Shown: positions 48,134-59,314 of the stretch, piece after piece
Numbering within the stretch: position 1 is the stretch's first letter
How the letters are laid out: each line of letters opens with the position of its first letter
Origin: Chytridium lagenaria
Lineage: Eukaryota > Chytridiomycota > Chytridiomycetes > Chytridiales > Chytridiaceae
Assembly: GCA_025449115.1 (NCBI GenBank)
Contig: JAHLKC010000135.1
Location: 1-64,000, forward strand
DNA: 64,000 nt
Direction: 5' to 3'
Translations under genes and position numbers: made by a program
The notes under the pieces: model-generated
Told to the model about the DNA's origin: nothing
Database searches by the model: none
Seen by the model: the letters and a program-made list of their open reading frames with translations, nothing else

Positions 48134-50143
48134 CTTCTCTGTCTCTCTGTCTGTCCAAGTAAGTCTCTGAGGAGTAAGTAAGTCTCTGAGGAGTCGAGCA
48201 CTCCCTCCTTTTCCAGTGACGGATGAAATCCAACGCACGCTCTCACGCACTAATAAGGATGCTAATTGATTACACTCTGTGCACACACACACACATACAC
48301 ACACACAGAGACCCCACACCCCCAAGGAATACCGTCTATCGTATTAAATAGTAATAATAATAATAATTGTAATTATAAAGAATTATATATATAAAAAGAG
48401 TAACAAGCAAGAGCGTGTTGCTTATCCTTTTTTCTTTTTTTTCTTTTTCTTGATTGTTCAATACATAATAATAAATAATAATATTATCATTAATATCATT
48501 AATATAGTATATCAGTATTATTTAATTTAAAGTTGCACTATTTTATAATTCCTTCTCTTTGTTTTATATAAATATATAAGGGTTTTAAAACAAATATAGA
48601 AATAAAAATAAAGAGAAAGTTTTATTTATTTATTACACATTCCACATACCAAGCAGAGTTATTCATTATTATATATATATATGGTATACATATAAGGGAA
48701 AGAAGAATCTTGGTCACAAAGTGGTTGAAGCAATTATTAAATATTTTAATTATAAATATATATATATATAATTTATCGTGTCTTATTTGTGATAGAGAGA
48801 CACTGAAAATAACAACAATAATATATTTAAAAGGGAAGGAGGAGGACTCAAAGGAGGCTGGTTATATTTCTATATTATTTATAATTATATTATATTATTA
48901 GACAATAATAGCATAGGCCCTGTGGCCTGTCAAACCGTAATAAATAAATAATAATTAAATAATAATAAATAATAATAATAATTTAAATATAAATCCATGA
49001 CGTCCTTCCTTCCTTCCTCCATTTTGCCCTATTATATACCTAACTAATTATTTAATTAATGAATTACCAAAAAGTGAGACGCAGAAAAGGTAATATGGAA
49101 TAAATAAATAGAAAATAAATATAATAAATAAATAAATAAAATAAAAAGCCACTAATAATATAATACTATTATGTATATACTCTCACTCAAGACATTGACG
49201 ACATCATCCTTCTCTTTAAAAAAAAGACGCCCTCCTTCCTACCTATTATATACACGCATATCTATATTACATGACGCCCTTTTTTGATAGCAGCCAAAAC
49301 AAACAAAACAAAAAAAAAAAAAAAAAAAAAAAAAAAAGACACTGAAAACCAGGTGATCACAAGAGGGCTTGGTCAACTCAAAATGGCAACAACTGAAAAA
49401 CCTTCAATGCAAATCCATCATCTAATAAATACTTTAAACATCTATGAGACTATATACCTAGTATGCTGCATCGATATATCGATTCTCTCTATCACAAAAG
49501 TCAAAAAACATGTCTTCTTTTAATGACTCGCGCGTTTTTTTCGCATGCTTTGTTTTGTTGTTGTTCAAGGTTTATAATGTGCTATTCATCCCTTTTCTTG
49601 ATATTTTAATACTTAAAATGCTGTTTACACAAAAAAAAAAACATATCAGTCTTTTCTTGAAATCCACACTCACCCCCCCAGTTCGACTGAGCAAAAAACA
49701 AACAACCCCATAAACAATACAAAATAAAAGGGGTAAAACAAAACCATTTACTCAATTATAAACAGCTACATCCTTCTTACAACTTTCTGGGGTAAATCGA
49801 AAATAAAAACACACATTACAAGCAAACCAAAAACATTCCATAAACACCACCCCCCGCAAACACAAATAAAAAAAAAACACAAGTGGACTTGAACAGAAAA
49901 CACGCAAATGACCAGCAAAAGCGTCTTTCCCTCAAAAACAATAACATAGCATGACCCAAAAAAAAAAAAAAAAAAAAAAAACAAACAAACTCCGTAAAAA
50001 AAGCTACAGACAACAAAAAAATGGAATAATAACACCATCCCAAAAAGAAAACATGACGTGAGAGCGGACATCCCATGGCCAGCAAAAGTTGAGTCCCCAG
50101 CCCAAACAACGAGATAAAAACAACAATGTAAAAAACATAACCA
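48087..50143. other. AT-rich intergenic block with microsatellites
   Basis: Holds the kinase promoter and the 3' flank of the mannanase gene. Contains (CT)n at about 48101-48148, (CA)n at about 48279-48305, TAATAA-type runs at 48340-48380 and 48930-48990, and an A run at about 49309-49337. Base composition between 48330 and 49300 is strongly AT-biased with TATATA words. No coding signal. Confidence 0.55.
48101..48148. repeat. (CT)n microsatellite in the kinase 5' region
   Basis: Two CT runs separated by TT, starting about 15 bases upstream of the kinase ATG; probably within its 5' UTR. Confidence 0.85.
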
Positions 50144-50582
50144 TCAATACCCCAAAAAAGCCGCATCCGAAACCCTCCTCCCCATCCTCCCCCCATAAAC
50201 CAACCCCCCACCCCACAACCCAACCCACTCCCCCACCTCCTGTCCATACCCCTTCACCGCAAACGTCGCCTGATTAAACAATACCACCATCTTGACTCTC
50301 CCCCCCCTCACAGACCTCTCCATGAAATCCTTTAAAAACGCCGCCTTGCCTACAACCCCCTGCGGTTGCTGCAGATGCGCCCCAAATTCAGGTATCGCAA
50401 TCGGCTTGGTCGAGGAGAGTCGGGTGAGTCGCGTTAGCATCGGATCCATAATGTTGGAAGCAGAGGGAGCCCATGGAACTCCCCATAAATCACCACCCTG
50501 GTAGACATCGAGTCCAAGCCAATCAACCATATCATCACCCTTTTAAAAAAAAATAATAACACGATATCAGTCTATGATTCAC

Positions 50583-50619
<37 letters not shown>

Positions 50620-51859
50620 TTACTCACGGGATACATCAATTCCGCGCGTCCACGATCTCCACCCGCCTCGAAATTATTGGGACTCCAGATCCATTGAATT
50701 TGGGTGGGTTGGGTCAGACCTTCACCAGCGAAAAGGAGGCGGGTGCGACGCCACATGGCAATGTAGTCGCGGGGGGTGACAGAGGGGTTGCGGTTGGGAC
50801 ACCAGGGGTAAAGCGCAGTGTTCATTTCGTGGCCGAGACGGATGTAGACGCGACGATCATCAGATGTGCCTGTTGTTACAAACGTTAAGTTTAGGTTTGA
50901 TATGATCGAGTGGGTTAAACAAGGGGTCACTGGTATGCGTTGTGGTCCATCACAATAATGGTGCAGTGCAGTAACCATATATAAATCACAACAATGGTGC
51001 AGTGTAGTAACCATATATGGTGCCCTCTTTTAAATAAAAGAAACCGGTGCTCAAAGGATCGGCTAGGAAAGGCAGCATCAACCAAATCCTACCCCTCAAC
51101 CAAAAAAACGAAACAAACTCTACATCAACATACCAGCAACTCCATCAGGACCATCCAAAAACCCCTTCAAATTCCTCGCCCACCTCTTCACAAAATCATC
51201 ATACCGTCCCATCGCAATATCCACCACAAACGAGTCCCCCGAAGGCGAATCCGGGTCCCAACAAGCCGGTTGCCAAGTCACCAAAGGAACAGCCCCATGA
51301 TCCCATATGCTAGGAAGTTTTTGGCGAAACACAATGTCGTCGAGCCAGGGTTTGGGTTTAAGCGCTTGACACCATCTAATGTTTTTAAATGGGATTGTGT
51401 AAGTTGGTGGGGAGGTATGGAGGGGCTCTTACTCTGTGTAGAAGGCGATGACGGCAAAGGGATGGCGTTGGAAGGTTTCGACGGATTCGACGTTGGAGAG
51501 GGATTGGTCGTAGGTGGGTTGAGGGCTAAATGAGGGTTTTAGAAGAGAACACTGATCGAGGCATGCACAGAGTAAGTAAGGGAAGAACGCGGAGGACCCC
51601 ATGAAAACAACTTGTAAGTGGGAGCAATAGCTGTCTTTATGAAGCCTCGACATTCAAAGAATGGAGTCTCTGGCAAGCCATAATCGGAGGAACCATGGGG
51701 GTGTCATCTCCAATACCCCACCTCTATTCAAAAACAACAAAGAACTCACTAATCATATATCCCAAGCAACGTCTCTCCAGAAACTCGATGCACGAAACAC
51801 CACAAAGACACAGATACAACGAGCGCAGCAGCCCATCGTGAGACGCTCACCGTTGACAT
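50144..51859 (-). CDS. Secreted GH26 beta-mannanase-like glycoside hydrolase
   Basis: Start MSTVSVSRWAAALVVSVSLW at 51859 is a signal peptide ending near HRVSG, followed by ETLLGIYD. The chain continues PWLDDIVFRQKLPSIW, VPLVTWQPACWDPDS, KRWARNLKGFLDG, then RVYIRLGHEMNTALYPWC, whose Glu is the GH26 acid/base (about 50835). IQWIWSPNNFEAGG and DDMVDWLGLDVYQGG follow, then KPIAIPEFGAH, whose Glu is the nucleophile (about 50385). Both catalytic residues are thus present. GH26 enzymes mostly cut mannans, sometimes mixed-linkage glucans or xylans. Introns lie at about 51650-51750, 51390-51440, 50880-51130 and 50540-50620; one contains a 28-base A run. No binding module is seen. The C-terminus after the catalytic domain is Gly-rich and short, and the last codons are less certain. 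Confidence 0.85.
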
Positions 51860-52778
51860 TGCTAAAAGTTGGAAATTCGAATCGAGGATGTGACCCAAGA
51901 TGGAATGGTGCTGAGACGACTTTATTTTGGTTTTCGCATCGCTTGTTGTCAAGCTTTTTGAGGGCGGGACTTTATGTCCGAACATGTTTTTTTCATGGCC
52001 GAATTAGGTGTTGTTTTGGAGGCTGTCAAAAGCGACAAGTGTCGCCACCAAAAGCAAAGCTTGAGCAGAGCAAGCAGACAAAAGTGAGGGGGGGGGGGGG
52101 GGGGCGGCAGCGGCAGAATTAGTCAACAGATGGAAGAGAGGGGCCAGGCTCAGGGCCTCATCGTCGATCGGGAGTGAAGAGTCAAAGTAGATCTTTCAAC
52201 TTGTAAACTCCGTCTTGAGTGGACATGGTTTCTTTTAAATATGTAAAAGATGTATTTAAATATCATTACTACTGTTTTTAGCACAGATGAGTATGTATCT
52301 AGTTGATGCTGCTGTTTGTTTTAATGAATTATTAATATTTATTTATTAGTGTGCATCATCCATCCCTTTTATCATTATCATTTCATCACCATTCACCAGT
52401 TAAAGTGAGTGATTCACCCATCCATTAGACAATTTGTGAATATACAGTGACATTACCCTTGTTACAATAGAAGAATCTTATCTTTTAGGGTTATTTTTAT
52501 TTTTATTTTTATTTCCTATTATTATTTAATTGATTAATTGATTATTATTTACTGATGATGATGATTATATAATTGATTACTGTTGATGATGATGAATCCA
52601 TTCCTTATCTTTGTGACTCCCATCTGATGAAAATAAAGAAAGGGCCTGTTTTTTTTCTTTTTCTTTTCATTCCCACACACACACTACTAATACTGCCTAT
52701 TACCACACAACCACAGTAACTTATACATCATCCATCACATCACATCCATCCATCACACATCCAACCATCCATCCCATC
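51860..52778. other. Divergent intergenic region with poly-G tract
   Basis: Promoters of the mannanase (-) and DAHP synthase (+). A run of about 16 G at 52088-52103 stands out; AT-rich with TTATTTTTATT runs at 52490-52560. CATCCATC repeats (52720-52778) directly precede the DAHP synthase ATG. No gene. Confidence 0.5.
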
Positions 52779-54204
52779 ATGATCTCCACAACCCCCGCAT
52801 CATCCACAAAGCGTCTCAACCTCAGCGACGCTCTCAACGAACTCGACGACCGTCGTATCGCCCGCATCAAGCCTCTCATCCCCCCCAACTCCTCATGGAA
52901 GACTACCCCATGAGTGACAGGGCCGCTCTCACCGTCGCCGCAAGTCGTTTTGCAGCAGAGAGCGTCATCAAGGGTACGGATGATCGTCTTCTCGTCATTG
53001 TGGGTCCTTGCTCTATTCATGATGTGAAGGCGGCGAAAGAATATGCGGCAAAGTTGAAGGCGTATGCTGATACTGCGTCGAATGAGTTGGTGGTGATTAT
53101 GAGGGTTTACTTTGAGAAGCCTCGCACTACTATACTGGGTGGAAGGGGCTTATTAATGATCCTTGTAAGTTGATGGAATGGCATCCCACAGTTCCCATTT
53201 GTATTCTTTAGACACTCATAGCTTTTTTTGAAAATCAAACAGTCATGGACGAAACATTCCAAATCAACAAGGGATTGAAGCTTGCAAGAGGACTTCTCTT
53301 GGACCTTAACGAGATGGGTGTCCCTAGCGGTGTAGAGTTCCTCGACTCTATCAGCCCTCAGTACATTGGTGACTTGGTGTCCTGGGGTGCCATTGGTAAG
53401 ATTTTTATTCATATAATCAGTACACGCAAGCTTCAAGTACTTATGTGTTGTGTTTTGTTTTGTTTTTCTTTCTGCGAATAGGCGCCCGCACTGTCGAGAG
53501 TCAAGTTCATCGTGAACTCGCATCCGGTCTTAGTGTCCCCATTGGTAAACTTCACTTTCCATCTTAAATTCCTGTGTCATCTTAACGTTCAATACTCACC
53601 TAATTAGGCTTCAAGAATGGAACGGACGGAAACCTACAGATCGCCATTGACGCCATTAGGGCTGCCAGCAACCCTCACACTTTCCTCAGTGTCACCAAGT
53701 AAGCCCCTTGTTATATTTACACTATTTGATTTCTCTTCAACACCTAACCTTTCTCTCTCCTCCAGGCAAGGTCTCTCCGCCATTGTCGAAACCCTAGGCA
53801 ACGAATCCTGCCACGTCATTCTCAGGGGTGGCAACCACGGCCCCAACTACACCTCCTCCGACATCCAAACCTGCGTGACCCTTCTCCGCAAACACAACCT
53901 CACTCCAACCGTCATGGTCGACTGTTCCCACGGCAACAGTCAAAAGCAATACAAGCGTCAAATCGACGTCTGTCAAGACCTTTGTGATGAAGAGACGGCT
54001 GATAAGGGGGGTGATGATTGAGAGTCATCTTGTGGAGGGACGACAGGATATTCCGAAGAATGTGGAGGGATCAAGGGGATGACGTATGGACAGAGTGTGA
54101 CGGATGCTTGTGTGGGGTGGGAGGATACTGTGTCTATTTTGAATGGATTGAGGGAGGCGGTGAAAGTGAGGAGGTTGAATAAGGCGACTGCGAATAACGC
54201 TTGA
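52779..54204 (+). CDS. 3-deoxy-7-phosphoheptulonate (DAHP) synthase, class I
   Basis: First step of the shikimate pathway: phosphoenolpyruvate plus erythrose 4-phosphate to DAHP, cytosolic. Starts [20 protein letters not shown]. Conserved blocks are [12 protein letters not shown] (metal-binding Cys), [109 protein letters not shown] and [17 protein letters not shown]. It is most like the feedback-inhibited Aro3/Aro4/AroFGH group; Tyr or Phe sensitivity is not decided. Four short introns with clean GT..AG sites (first donor about 53166, others near 53397, 53545, 53700). Frame slips occur at C7 (52880-52886), about 53132-53140, G6 near 54005 and about 54080. All are single- or double-base and probably errors, since every conserved block is intact. 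Confidence 0.93.
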
Positions 54205-55029
54205 ATATAAACCTTTCTTTTGATGTTTAACTTCCTCCCTTTTTCCTTCCAGCTCCCACTCTCCCACTCCTCCCCCTTTTCGTACACCCCATATGCGTAT
54301 TTGCATCTCTCTCTTTCTATATAATGGTCGCCCCCCCTCTTCTTGTCCTTTCTGTGTTTAGTATTATTTGTATGATCTGTCTCACACCTCTTTCCTTCAT
54401 TTTCTTGTCGAGAACCCCTCCTCTTTTCATTTTTATAGGGAAACCTCTCGGTTTGTCCCAGTGATGGCATCGTCTCATTACATTTTGACGCAAAAAACAA
54501 AATAAAGATTTTTTCTATTATATACCTTGTCGTCATCGTTTAAAAAAAAAAACAAAAGTTACGATGGTTATTTCTTATTCGCTTCCAAGAGCAAAAGTGT
54601 GCCCGCAAGAGCTGTTTCCGCGATAAAGTGTGCCTCCAAGAGCATTCCGCGAGAAAGTGTATGCCAAGTGTGCCTCCAAGAGCATTCCGCGAGCAAGTGT
54701 ATGCCTAAACACCATGTATTTCGATTTCCAAAAAGATACAATAGCAATAAGAGATGGGTGTAAGGAAAGACAGTGGGAAAAAAGGCCAACCAAATCTATA
54801 TAATGGGGTAGGAAGGGGAGAGAGGGTATAAACAAAAAGATAGAAAAAAGTCTAATGCAAACAGAATGTCCCCGCCAAAAAAAAAAACAATCACCAAAGC
54901 ATGAGATGGACAACAATAAGATGAATAAAGTATGTAGATAAAATATCTGAATGCACCACCAAAAAAAAAAAAAAAAAGGGACGGCTTTTAACGCATACAA
55001 GAAAACCGGGGGAAAAAAAAAAAGAGTAT
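54205..55029. other. Intergenic between convergent genes
   Basis: 3' flanks of DAHP synthase (+) and the coiled-coil gene (-). CT-rich at 54230-54420. Contains a 40-bp direct repeat and several A runs (54540-54552, 54958-54977). No gene called. Confidence 0.45.
54626..54705. repeat. Two-copy 40-bp tandem repeat
   Basis: Copies at 54626-54665 and 54666-54705 differ at one base. The unit includes TGCCTCCAAGAGCATTCCGC and GTGTATGCC. A weaker half-copy (AAGAGCAAAAGTGTGCCCGC) lies just upstream at about 54588-54607. Confidence 0.9.
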
Positions 55030-58000
55030 GCAATCGTCACTCCCTCCCCACCCCAAACTCCTCTCCACCTCCACTTTCGTATGCTCCTCCTTCACCATCT
55101 CCACCCGTCTCTTCTGCTCCCTCAAAAACCCGCCTCCCGTTCCCTCACCACAACCTCCTCCCTCAACCTCCCCACCTCCCTTTCAAGCTCCTCCCTCGTC
55201 CCCGTCCTCCAACAACCCCAAACTCTCTCCTCCCCGTTCCGCCGCATCCCTCAACAACCCATCAATCCTCTCCTTCAACTCCCCAACAAACCCTTCCTCC
55301 CCACGTTCCTCACATCTCATCCGTCGAATCTCGGCTCGCGCAGTGGAAAGCTGCATCATCAAGTCCCGGATCCGTGTCTCCTTGGTCTCAGCCAACTTGA
55401 CGGTCTCAGAGTACGCGTGGGAGAGGAGTCCAAGTTCTTGTCGAACGGATGGGAGGCTTTGACGACGTGGTCGAACGTCCATGGAAAGAGTCTCGGATGA
55501 GGATGAAGTGGAAAGCGGCATCATTCCATCCCCCTTCTTCATCCTCAACACCAATGCTTCTGCTTCGACACGTCTCGCACGTTCATGTCCAAGCTTATTC
55601 AACACAGATGCACTTCTCGCCCGTTCCTCCTTCAACTCCCTCATCAAAAACTGCGTCCTCCCCCGTTCCTCGATCAACTCTGTCCCCTCCTTTAATACCT
55701 TAACCATCTCCTCCGCCCTCTCCCTCCGCGCTCTCTCCTCCTCAACCCGTCTCTCAACCTCCTTCAAATCCCGTTCCCTCGCCAACTCCGCCTCCTTACA
55801 AGCCCGATCAGCATCAATCAACATCCTCGAAACCTCATCCAACGCCTTCTTTTGCGCAGAAATCTCTTTATCCCGTTTCATCACCGCCTCTCGGTACTCC
55901 TCCTCCCCTTCTTCAACTCCCCTTCAAACCCCCGAATCCGCGCCTCACTGATCCGCGTCGCCATCTTCGCATCCTCAAGCGCCTTCACCGCCTTTTTCAA
56001 CTCCATCTCCATCGCTTGAACCTTCCTCGTCTCCCCATGTCCCCGTTCAGAAACCTCCAGAATCTCCTTCCTCAACTTCTCCATCTCCTCCTCATGTTCC
56101 CCAACCCCTCCCATCCATCAAAACCTGTCGCTCAATCTCCTCCTTGGCTTTCACCAACTCCCCAACCCGTTCCTCCAACTCTGCAATCCTCCCAGCAGCC
56201 TCCCCAGCACTCCCTCTAACCCCTCAACCTGTCTCACAGCAGCCTCCCTCACCTCCTCCAACTGTCGTTCCGCCATCTCCGCCGCCTCCTCCGCATCATG
56301 ACATCTCTCCCTATACTCCCCCATCATCTCCTCCATCTCCACAAGATCATACTTGAGCTGTCCAATCTCACACTTCTGTCGTTCATCATCCCCTTCCGTT
56401 CCTCCTCCAACTCCTCCATCCGTCCCCTCAACACCTCCATCTCAACAACCATCCCAGAAACCCTCTCCTCCGCCTCCCTTTTCAAATCCATCACCTCCGC
56501 TTTAGCCTGCGCAATCCTCACCTCACTCATATTCCTCTCCCCACCCCTCATCTCCTCTCCTCCTCCAACGACTCCCCCAACTCCTCAATCCGTCTCTCCA
56601 TCCCCGCAACAGTGTCCTCCATCCTCTTCCTCTCCACCTCCTGCTCCTCCTCAACCCTCCTCAAAGCCTCAACCCGTCTTCCCAACTCCGCTTCAACCCT
56701 ATCCAACCGTCTCCCAGCCTCCCTCACCTCCCTCTCCTTCTCCGCCAACAACTTTGCAGCATCCCCAAGCCGTCCCTCATCTCATCCCGCTCCCCACAAA
56801 CCTCCCTCTCCCTCTCCTCCAACTCCCTAATCCTCTCCCACCCCTCCTCAACCTCCTCTTTCGCCGCCATCATCGCCCGATTCAACATATCCACTTGCGT
56901 CGACAACCCCTCCTCTCTCGCACACACACCCTCAAGTTTCCGCTTGCTTCCGTTCAAGCACCTCAAGCGCGCTGTCGAGATGATCAGAAAGCGTCTTGAT
57001 CTGATCAGATTGCGTGGAAAGCGCCTTCTCATGATCACGTTGCATCCTTGCCGCAGATGCCTTCAACCCATCAATAATCTCCCTGTATTCAACAGATTCC
57101 GCGCCTTGCACCGATTCAAGATGTTGAAGACGCGTGTGGAGGTCTTGACGGGTTGCTGTGAGCTCATCAGCGATTCCACGGAGTCTTAAAGCCTCATCCT
57201 CGGCCGCCTTTTTCTCAATAGAGGCCGTATGAAGGTTATTGAGGATGGTTTCATGGTCCATCTGTAAAACCTTGAACCGGTCCATCACGTCCCTCATCTT
57301 CTCAGTTTCGCTTTTTAGCCGCGCTTCCATGGCTTCCCTGTCCCCTATCACGGCTTGACGTTCCCGCTCAACCGTCTCCAGTTTTCATGAAGATCACGTA
57401 ACTCTTTAATGTCTTTTTCACGCTCAATACGTAGAGCCGATAAGGTTTTAGCGAGCCCATCAAGCCTTACTTCCGCCTCCGCCTTCTCCCTCGCCATCAA
57501 TTCCTCCCTCCGTTCCATCTCCCTCATCTCCCCCAAAACCTTTTCCTCGCGTCTCCTTCCCTCCTCGCGCACCCCATCAACAGCCCCCTCAAGCTTCCCG
57601 AACCCTACTCCGAATCTTCTCCTTCTCAACCTCCACCTCCGCAATCCCCTTTTCAAGCCTCTCCCGCTCTTCCAGGAGATGAGTGACTTGGGGTTTTCAG
57701 ATTATCAACGATCCCGAGAAGGTCGTCACGTTCGCGAAGGAGGACGTCGAGGTGAGCTGTGCGCTTGGGATTCGAGATTGCGGATCTTTGTGGATTGTTT
57801 TTCGAGGTCGTCGATTCTGCGTTGGAGGGAGGTGGTGCGGGAAGCCTTTTCGTGAAGGGATAAAGAGGATTTCTCGGTTTTTTCGAGCTGTGGGAGTGGG
57901 ATGAAGTGTTGAATATAAGGATGCGGGTAGGGGCCGATAGAATATGAAAGAGACTTACGTTTGCTCGTAAAAGAGTTTGACGGTGCATGAGTTCGCTGAC

Positions 58001-58807
58001 TTCTCGTTCTCTTGATGCGGCGAGGGCTGCAAACGAGTTTTTTTCTTTGATGGAGTTTTGGAGAAGCGCATCAAGGCGAGAGATCCTTTCCTCCAGGATT
58101 TGAATGGTGCGTTCATGTGAGAAAACGGTCCGTTCGTATTGATCTTGCCATCGAGCCGCCTAGAATGATAAAGTGAGAGGTGAGTAAGGACAGCCGGAGT
58201 CCAGATAAATGATATGGATATATGGGATCATCTTCATGCGAAAGAGATTTAAATGAGGAGACAGAGATGATGGGATCATGCAATATCCAAGAGTAATGGC
58301 AGTATAGGCGATGGCTTACCTCCTTTTTCCATTTGAACGACTCATCCACTTTTCCCCTAACAGGTGTAGATGCGCGATGCATCCCAGCCATCATTCCTCT
58401 CGAATAACTCCCACTAGCCTGTGTCGACGTTGATATCACACTCGCATTATCATCATCCGAGGCAGGTGGACCGTCAACTGCCATGCATGCAAGGGCGGAG
58501 AAGCAAAATAAAAATCGGGTGAGTCTTCCAAAATACCATGCATAGGAATAATATACATACCACTTTGAGTCCTGTATGCTCGGAGTGATTTGTATGAGGA
58601 TGGAGAGGTGATGCCTTGAAAGGACCTTGTTCTGGACATGGATGGTGAAGCGGGAGTTGAGAGGTTTTGTTTCGCCTTTGACGGTGACAACATGGCTGAT
58701 GAGGATGATGAGGATGATGGGTGATGAGGACGAGAAGGGTCGTCGGTGACGGATACTGCAGTAGATGTTGATGGCGATGTAGATGCTGCTGGCATCTCTT
58801 GGAACAA
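55030..58807 (-). CDS. Long coiled-coil protein, family not recognised
   Basis: Start MFQEMPAASTSPSTST at 58807. A Ser-rich N-terminus (SPSKAKQNLSTPASPSMSRT) is followed after an intron (GTATGT..GGCAG) by VDGPPASDDDNASVISTSTQ. After another intron comes AARWQDQYERTVFSHERTIQ, and then almost 900 residues of heptad-patterned, Glu/Arg/Leu-rich coiled coil (MRDVMDRFKVLQMDHETILN, LTATRQDLHTRLQHLESVQ, ELARERDLKEVERRVEEERA). A basic Ser-rich break (MPLSTSSSSETLSMDVRPRR) sits near 55505. No motor, PH, GRIP or kinase domain is visible. Frame changes occur in at least eight places, often in runs of C/T, and the true C-terminus between 55183 and 55030 is not settled. Candidates are cytoskeletal, Golgi or basal-body scaffold proteins. 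Confidence 0.6.
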
Positions 58808-59122
58808 TGGCAGCGAGTTAGCGCTGTCTCTGTTTCAAGGATCAGGAAAGGGATTGCGGCGCAACGGTTGAAAAAATTCTTCCAATGGGTTGTTTTCTTG
58901 ACAAATCCAACGGTTGAACCCACAACCAAGTTCTAAGGATGCTGGACGCGATAAGCGGCGACAACAGATATTCATCACTAGAGAAACATGCAATACTGAA
59001 GATAGATACATGCGTATTTTGATAGAAAAAGGGGGAGGAACGGGAAGGAATGGAGTTGGGGATGGAGAATAAGATACGTGCTCTGGTTGGATTCAAGCTA
59101 GACACACCCATCCACCTCACTT

Positions 59123-59293
59123 TTATTCTTCCTTATCAGAAACGGCCTCAACAGGCAGCTCGTCCAGTTTAGTAAACTTATCAAACCATATAGGATTACC
59201 GTCTTGATTTCCTGTGAATTTGGGTAAGATGGACGATCCGAACATCTCCTTCACGCCGGATCGGAACCAATTTAGTGGAACCTGCATGCCCAT
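59123..59293 (-). CDS. Small ORF of 56 residues, unrecognised
   Basis: Reads MGMQVPLNWFRSGVKEMFGS then PKFTGNQDGNPIWFDKFTKL and ends VEAVSDKEE with a TAA. The composition (Trp, Phe, Gly, charged tail) is unlike the shadow frames nearby. It is just upstream of the plus-strand CNB-domain gene and downstream of the coiled-coil gene's start, in a space that otherwise has no coding. It could be a complete small protein or a last exon, since gcatgcag before GTTCCACT resembles a splice acceptor. No family assigned. Confidence 0.35.
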   Translation of the reverse strand: MGMQVPLNWFRSGVKEMFGSSILPKFTGNQDGNPIWFDKFTKLDELPVEAVSDKEE

Positions 59294-59314
59294 CCCCACT
59301 TACCTTCCACCGTC

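Noticed and set aside
49766..50247. Hydrophobic minus ORFs downstream of the mannanase
   Set aside because: Hydrophobicity comes from A-run complement (polyF); frame lies in AT-rich flank.
54575..55033. Hydrophobic minus ORF of 152 codons
   Set aside because: Driven by poly-A/T runs and the 40-bp repeat; no conserved content.
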